DNA of 64,000 nucleotides from Mesorhabditis belari. Lineage: Eukaryota; Nematoda; Chromadorea; Rhabditida; Rhabditidae. The stretch covers positions 434,001 to 498,000 of the forward strand of contig CAUEEP010000743.1 in the NCBI GenBank assembly GCA_958450365.1, given 5' to 3'. This document shows, piece by piece, positions 59,498-64,000 of the stretch. Position 1 is the first letter of the stretch. Each line of letters starts with the position of its first letter. The notes under the pieces are model-generated. The model was given only the letters and a program-made list of their open reading frames with translations, made no database searches and was not told where the DNA came from. A program made the position numbers and the translations under genes.

Positions 59498-61386
59498 CTA
59501 GAAGTCACGCATGTGTTCAGGATGATTTCGGAGACAATCGATGAGGCCAGTCGGTTCCACTTTTCCAGAGCAGATTTTGTGCACAGCCGTGAACAGTGGG
59601 AACCTGGAATTTCATTCAGATGAAACACTCTAAACCTTTTAGTCAATATCCAACTAGCATTGAATAATTAGTGCTTTAGTTAACAAGAAATCCTCACTTA
59701 TCATGCAATCCGCCTTGCTTCTCCATCATCAGATAAACTTCTTCAGCTGTGAGTGGACCTTGAGCCGATTGACCATTCAATAACTCTTTCTCAATCTCAG
59801 CCAGTGGCTAAAAAAATCTTTTTTTTTATTATTTGCTAATTGTAAACCTTTCCACCAGCTTTTACAAAAGCTTCGCAAACTTTGCGATTTCTTCCTCCAT
59901 AACAAGTTGTGATGAGATCAGCCACTCCGCAAGATTCAAAAAACGTCTCCAAATTCGATCCCGGGTAGTAATGCTCAACAAACTGAAATGTTTGGTTATG
60001 GTATGTTTTATTAAATTATTTTTGATACCTTGGTCATCTCCATAAGTCCCAATCGAATAATGGCCGCCTTTGTATTGTCTCCATAACCAAGTCCATCAGA
60101 AAATCCAGCAGCACAAGCCACAATGTTCTAAAATTGGCTTTGTCAGTTGAATTTCATAAGCAAAGTAAGGTTCTATGTATTTACATTAAGTTTTAATACC
60201 TTCAGAGCACCGCAAAGTTCAACAGTGTGAGCATCTTCGACAACATTTATTCGGAAGTGAGGTGTGTGGAAAAGTTTCTTGAGAATAGGGCCCTGGTCCT
60301 TCCTTTGTTTACATCCTAAATGAAATTTTATTATTTTTCTTTCATTTAGAATAGTTTAAAGTGTTTCCAAAAACAAATACCAATAGTAGCCTCACAGAAG
60401 TTATCGGCTGCAACCTCTGGCGCAAGATTGGCTCCCATCAAAACCGAGCAATCCAAGCCGAGCGCTTCCTAAAAGCCATAGTAAAATTATAAAATGCTAA
60501 AATAATAAAAATCAAAAGCTTTCTACCTCAATTTCTTCAGAAATAAGTTTCAATCCGCCTTCCTTTCGCACAGAAACACCCTAAAAGTAGACATTTATTA
60601 CATGAATGATTCTGAAATTGTCAAGCCCCATACAGGATTTTAAAAGGAAATTATTCGAGTTAGTTAATGGGGAACCGAGGAAAGATTTCAGAAGTTCAAA
60701 AGTTGCAGAGATTGAACAAACCGTTTCAAGTGGTGCTATTCCCTTAATTTCTTTGCATTAAATGATCAAATTAAGATATAACGTGTCTCAAAATAAACCT
60801 TGATCAATGAAATAGCTTGAACGCCATCAGCTTTTAGGTTTCCTTTGAGTGTTGAACAGATACGGCCAACAAATTGGTGAGGAACAACAAAAATGAGCAC
60901 ATTTGCATCTTGGCACGACTCGAGCAAATCAGGAACCGCCACCTAAAGTTATGGACTAAATTTCTGAATGACAAAAATTCGGTTTTGTGTATTAAAATTT
61001 TCAAACTTTCTCACCACATTGTCGGGAAGAATTTTTCCGGGCAAATATTTCACGTTCTCGTGCGTCTCGTTGATGATTTCCGATAATTTGCGCCCATCAA
61101 TCATCTCCTCGAAGACCCACATCCTAAAAAATGAAAAATATTGGTTAATATTTATGATGCTTAGTCGCTTTTACGTGGTACTATTCTTACTTCACGGTCG
61201 AGTCAAATTCTCCCGGATTCTGCTTCGTTGTTGCACCGACAATTCTTGCGATTGCTGATCCCCTAAAATGAAATGTTATATTTACGCTTTTTGACTCTTT
61301 GTGATCTTTTTTGCTACTTATTTACTTGATAAATTTCGAACTAACCAGTTTCCGGATCCAACAATTGTCACCTTTAATGGAGCCAT
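59498..61386 (-). CDS. GPDH: NAD-dependent glycerol-3-phosphate dehydrogenase (cytosolic)
   Basis: Eleven in-phase exons read leftwards: 61386-61346, 61262-61191, 61123-61015, 60942-60799, 60580-60527, 60468-60381, 60315-60200, 60127-60029, 59982-59848, 59807-59698, 59603-59498; 357 aa, normal for the family. It starts with the NAD-binding loop '[19 protein letters not shown]' (GxGxxG). '[10 protein letters not shown]' and 'AISLIKGVSV' follow (catalytic-region lysine), then '[20 protein letters not shown]', '[19 protein letters not shown]' and '[16 protein letters not shown]'. The C terminus is '[14 protein letters not shown]'. It interconverts dihydroxyacetone phosphate and glycerol 3-phosphate, feeding glycerol and lipid synthesis; in worms the family is linked to osmotic glycerol production. 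The ATG is five bases after TTATACAG, a likely spliced-leader site. Confidence 0.97.
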
Positions 61387-63238
61387 TGTTGCTGTATAAA
61401 ATAGCCGAGCGATGAGAGAAGCCACCTGAATTTAAAATTATATTGCTAAATATATAAAAACTGAGGAAAAATAAAGAAAACAAGAGTAACATGTTGTGGC
61501 CCAAAACATCAAAGCTCTGGGTCGAAATCTTACCCAAACTGCTAAATCTTTTAACCCAGAAACACTATTCCAAATGATTTGCCAAAACGAGAGGAATAAC
61601 AAGATGATTCGCGGCTGGGTTGGATTGTCTAGCCTTTATAGAAAAAAGGATATTTAGATTTTTAATAACTTTATCGGTGATAAGAAAGACATGTGTCCGA
61701 AGACAAACAAAGTGGAAGGACCGGGAAATGTATAGAAATTCTAAAACTTTAACAATTTTAAAAGAAACCGAGAAGGAGGAAAATTTTAACAATAAACAGG
61801 ATTTTATAAGGGGATAGAGGAAGGGGAATATACACGCGCAAAAGACACAGAGAAGCGCCCGACCGGGCAACGATTCTTCAAAAGAATGAATTTTGAAGGA
61901 ATGGGACTTTATTTTATAGACGGAAAGGGGGGCGCCGTCTCAAGTACGGTAGATTAGGTGTATTTTAGAATTCAGAGTTGGAAAGTTACCAACTCGTATT
62001 GCTGGAATTCGGCTTTTACTCAAGGGTATTTTGCTGTTCCTTTTGAATCAAGGAAACAAAAAACGGAACAGAGGGGAGTGTTGTTGATACCTAGAAAGAG
62101 AAAGTGGTGTAATGAAAGGCGGAGAAAAATAATGGAAGGGGAGAAAAAAAGGGGCAGAGGTCAAGGTAATCGAAGGGTTATCGATTGTGAAATATCTTAG
62201 CAGAGAAAGAACATCATTGGGTCAAGGAAATCCCAGTGGCAATCAACGAGTAATCGATAAGATAATGAATCAGAGATCGTTCCTTTAATTCTCAAAGGTT
62301 GCTGTTTTTTTTTGGTGTTTTGCGCTCGCTGCACACGTAAACACTACTTTGGTTCCCTTTTTGGAGAGTTCTTTTGCGGCCGTGCGAACAACGAGCCACG
62401 GCTAGCGACAGATCCAAAAAAAAAAGCTCAACTCTCTACTTAAAAGACTCAATATCGACATAAAACGACGAAAAACTTTTACTCTCTCCCAATTATCGTG
62501 TCAAAATGTTTCCAATCCTGTCATGACCAGCAATATTTTCGAAATATTTACCTGCAATCAAATTTTTAAATCATAATAAAATTTTATGCAAAGATGCAGT
62601 AAAAAGCAAATTAACAAGATAAGTAACCTCAAAATTCGTCTTGAGAAAGACGTAAAGTTCTTTTTGCGTAAACTTTCAGCGACAAATTTTCAGAGAGTAA
62701 ATATTTTGAAGAAAGTTTTAATTCTAGCACAAGAAAAATGAAATCTAATGCGTAATAAACTAGAGTACAAGAGAAAGAAAGATGAATGCACTTCGTGACA
62801 GGCAACAAACAGTAAATTTTCAAAACACTAACAACAAATGCATTTTCACTGTAGCATTTAAAACAATTTAAGTGTAATTTATAAGTTAATTTCAAATAGA
62901 AAATGCTCAGATTTTTGGAAATTATCACTTTTTTCATTGACGTTTTCTATTTGCATCAACATTTCAGTACAATTTTACAAAAAGTTTCTTTGCAAAATTT
63001 GAACCATCTTCACAACAGCATCTCTACACGTAACTTTTCGAACCTAGAATCTTTTTTTAGTTAGAATAAGTTTTCTTTTTTTGATTAAACCTGAGAATCC
63101 ATAGATCCCATGAAAAAAGTCGGTTCGCTAGCCCGAGATGGCACAATTATCGAACCTAAATGTGATTTATCATGAATAGAAACTAATTTTCTCGTTTGAA
63201 AGTCCTGTCTCTGTTCTGTTTAAAGTTCTGTTTATATA
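61387..63238. other. Intergenic, upstream of GPDH; no gene seen
   Basis: AT-rich with a purine tract at 62050-62180. ORFs here show no family or splice support. The GPDH promoter should lie at its left edge. Confidence 0.45.
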
Positions 63239-63460
63239 TACCGTATTTTCTCTAATAGTAGTGCACCCTGAGCGTCGCCTAAATTGCTCGGAATCTCGAG
63301 AACCGCTTATCAGAACCTATCGATGTGGGGTCGGAAAATGTAGCTGATGATGAGATCTAGTGGGGGATTAGAGTGTTGAGCTTCTGCAAAAGCTTGGAAA
63401 CCGTAAAATAGTCATCAACTCGGCTCGCCGGGGTGCACTACTATTAGAGAAAATACGGTA
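63239..63460. mobile_element. MITE family B, complete copy
   Basis: TACCGTATTTTCTCTAATAG at the left and complement CTATTAGAGAAAATACGGTA ending at 63460, 222 bp, within a TATATA context. Related copies at 39218-39663 and 63873-64000. Confidence 0.88.
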
Positions 63461-63872
63461 TATATATAGTTGTGCTTAATGCGTCTTTTTGGCTTTCGAA
63501 GACAATATATTAAGCTAAGCTGAAAAACAACGATTAATCATAAAATCTACGCGTAATTTTACATAGAATAGAAGAATCTTAACATTTTTTTAATGACTTT
63601 AACAACCCTAGCCGAGGAGTACAAAAATGCTATGCGGCAGGATGCTGAAAAACAGTTAAATTCGAGTATGGGGTTTCTAAAAATCGTCTTTTTTCGTCTT
63701 TTCCTGCATTAATACGTTTTTAGAGTAAATTACTTATAGAATTAGGACTTTTTAAGCTTCATTATTGCAAATGTGAGCTTATCTTTGACAAATTTTTATT
63801 TTTTTTGAGATCAGCATCACGTTTAAAGTTTTATAAGTTTTAAATTTTTACACAAACTCATGAATCTAGGTG

Positions 63873-64000
63873 AAAAATATCGGAAAATGTAGCTGACGAT
63901 GAGATCTAGTGGGGGATTCGAGTGTTGAGCTTCTGCAAAAGCTTGGAAACCGTAAAATTGTCGCCAACTCGGCTCGCCTGGGTGCACTAATATTAGAGAA
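63873..64000. mobile_element. MITE family B, 3' part cut by the window edge
   Basis: From CGGAAAATGTAGCTGACGAT onward it matches the last 130 bases of the copy at 63239-63460 in the same orientation, ending TATTAGAGAA at the window end. The left half is missing, so it is truncated. Confidence 0.8.

Overview
The window is nuclear DNA of a nematode, most likely a rhabditid (Rhabditina). The evidence is: many short introns (often 40-60 nt) with TTTTCAG-type acceptors; start codons lying a few bases after such acceptors, as expected for spliced-leader trans-splicing; a nuclear receptor with the CxACxAFFRR finger typical of worm NHRs; an astacin (NAS-type) protease; and AT-rich intergenic DNA packed with small inverted-repeat transposons. 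I cannot name the species. Almost all genes are split, so I rebuilt them exon by exon from reading frame, splice sites and family similarity; exon lists are in the entries.

Layout. 30-805 (+) is the 3' end of a leishmanolysin-like M8 peptidase gene. 2311-3038 is a TTAA-flanked piggyBac remnant. 3499-11116 (+) is a complete 28-exon extended synaptotagmin, with mobile DNA in several introns. Converging on it, 11446-12881 (-) encodes a divergent ETS-like protein, and 13847-17828 (-) a two-finger C2H2 protein. 17.8-24.3 kb has no confident gene, but holds a full-length dead mariner and several MITEs. 24283-26856 (-) is an astacin. 29822-30860 (+) is a CHIC1/2 orthologue, followed by an intron-containing tRNA-Ile(UAU) at 31329-31412. 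34243-36447 (-) is an omega-class glutathione transferase. 36.4-42.2 kb is mostly gene-poor. 42650-43744 (-) is a Yippee-like protein. 46698-47312 (-) is an unrecognised acidic ORF. 50720-54785 (-) is a complete nuclear hormone receptor. 57613-59175 (+) is a gene-like region with in-frame stops. 59498-61386 (-) is cytosolic NAD-dependent glycerol-3-phosphate dehydrogenase.

The protein genes look like unrelated household, signalling and regulatory functions (ER-plasma membrane lipid transfer, secreted proteases, redox, glycerol metabolism, transcription). I see no operon. The more unusual content is the mobile DNA: three MITE families that share a terminal consensus but not their interiors, two elements built around the palindrome GGACGTCC, a TIR element carrying a reverse-transcriptase motif, and a duplicated intron sequence on both sides of one nuclear-receptor exon. 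All functional calls come from reading the sequence only; no database search was possible.
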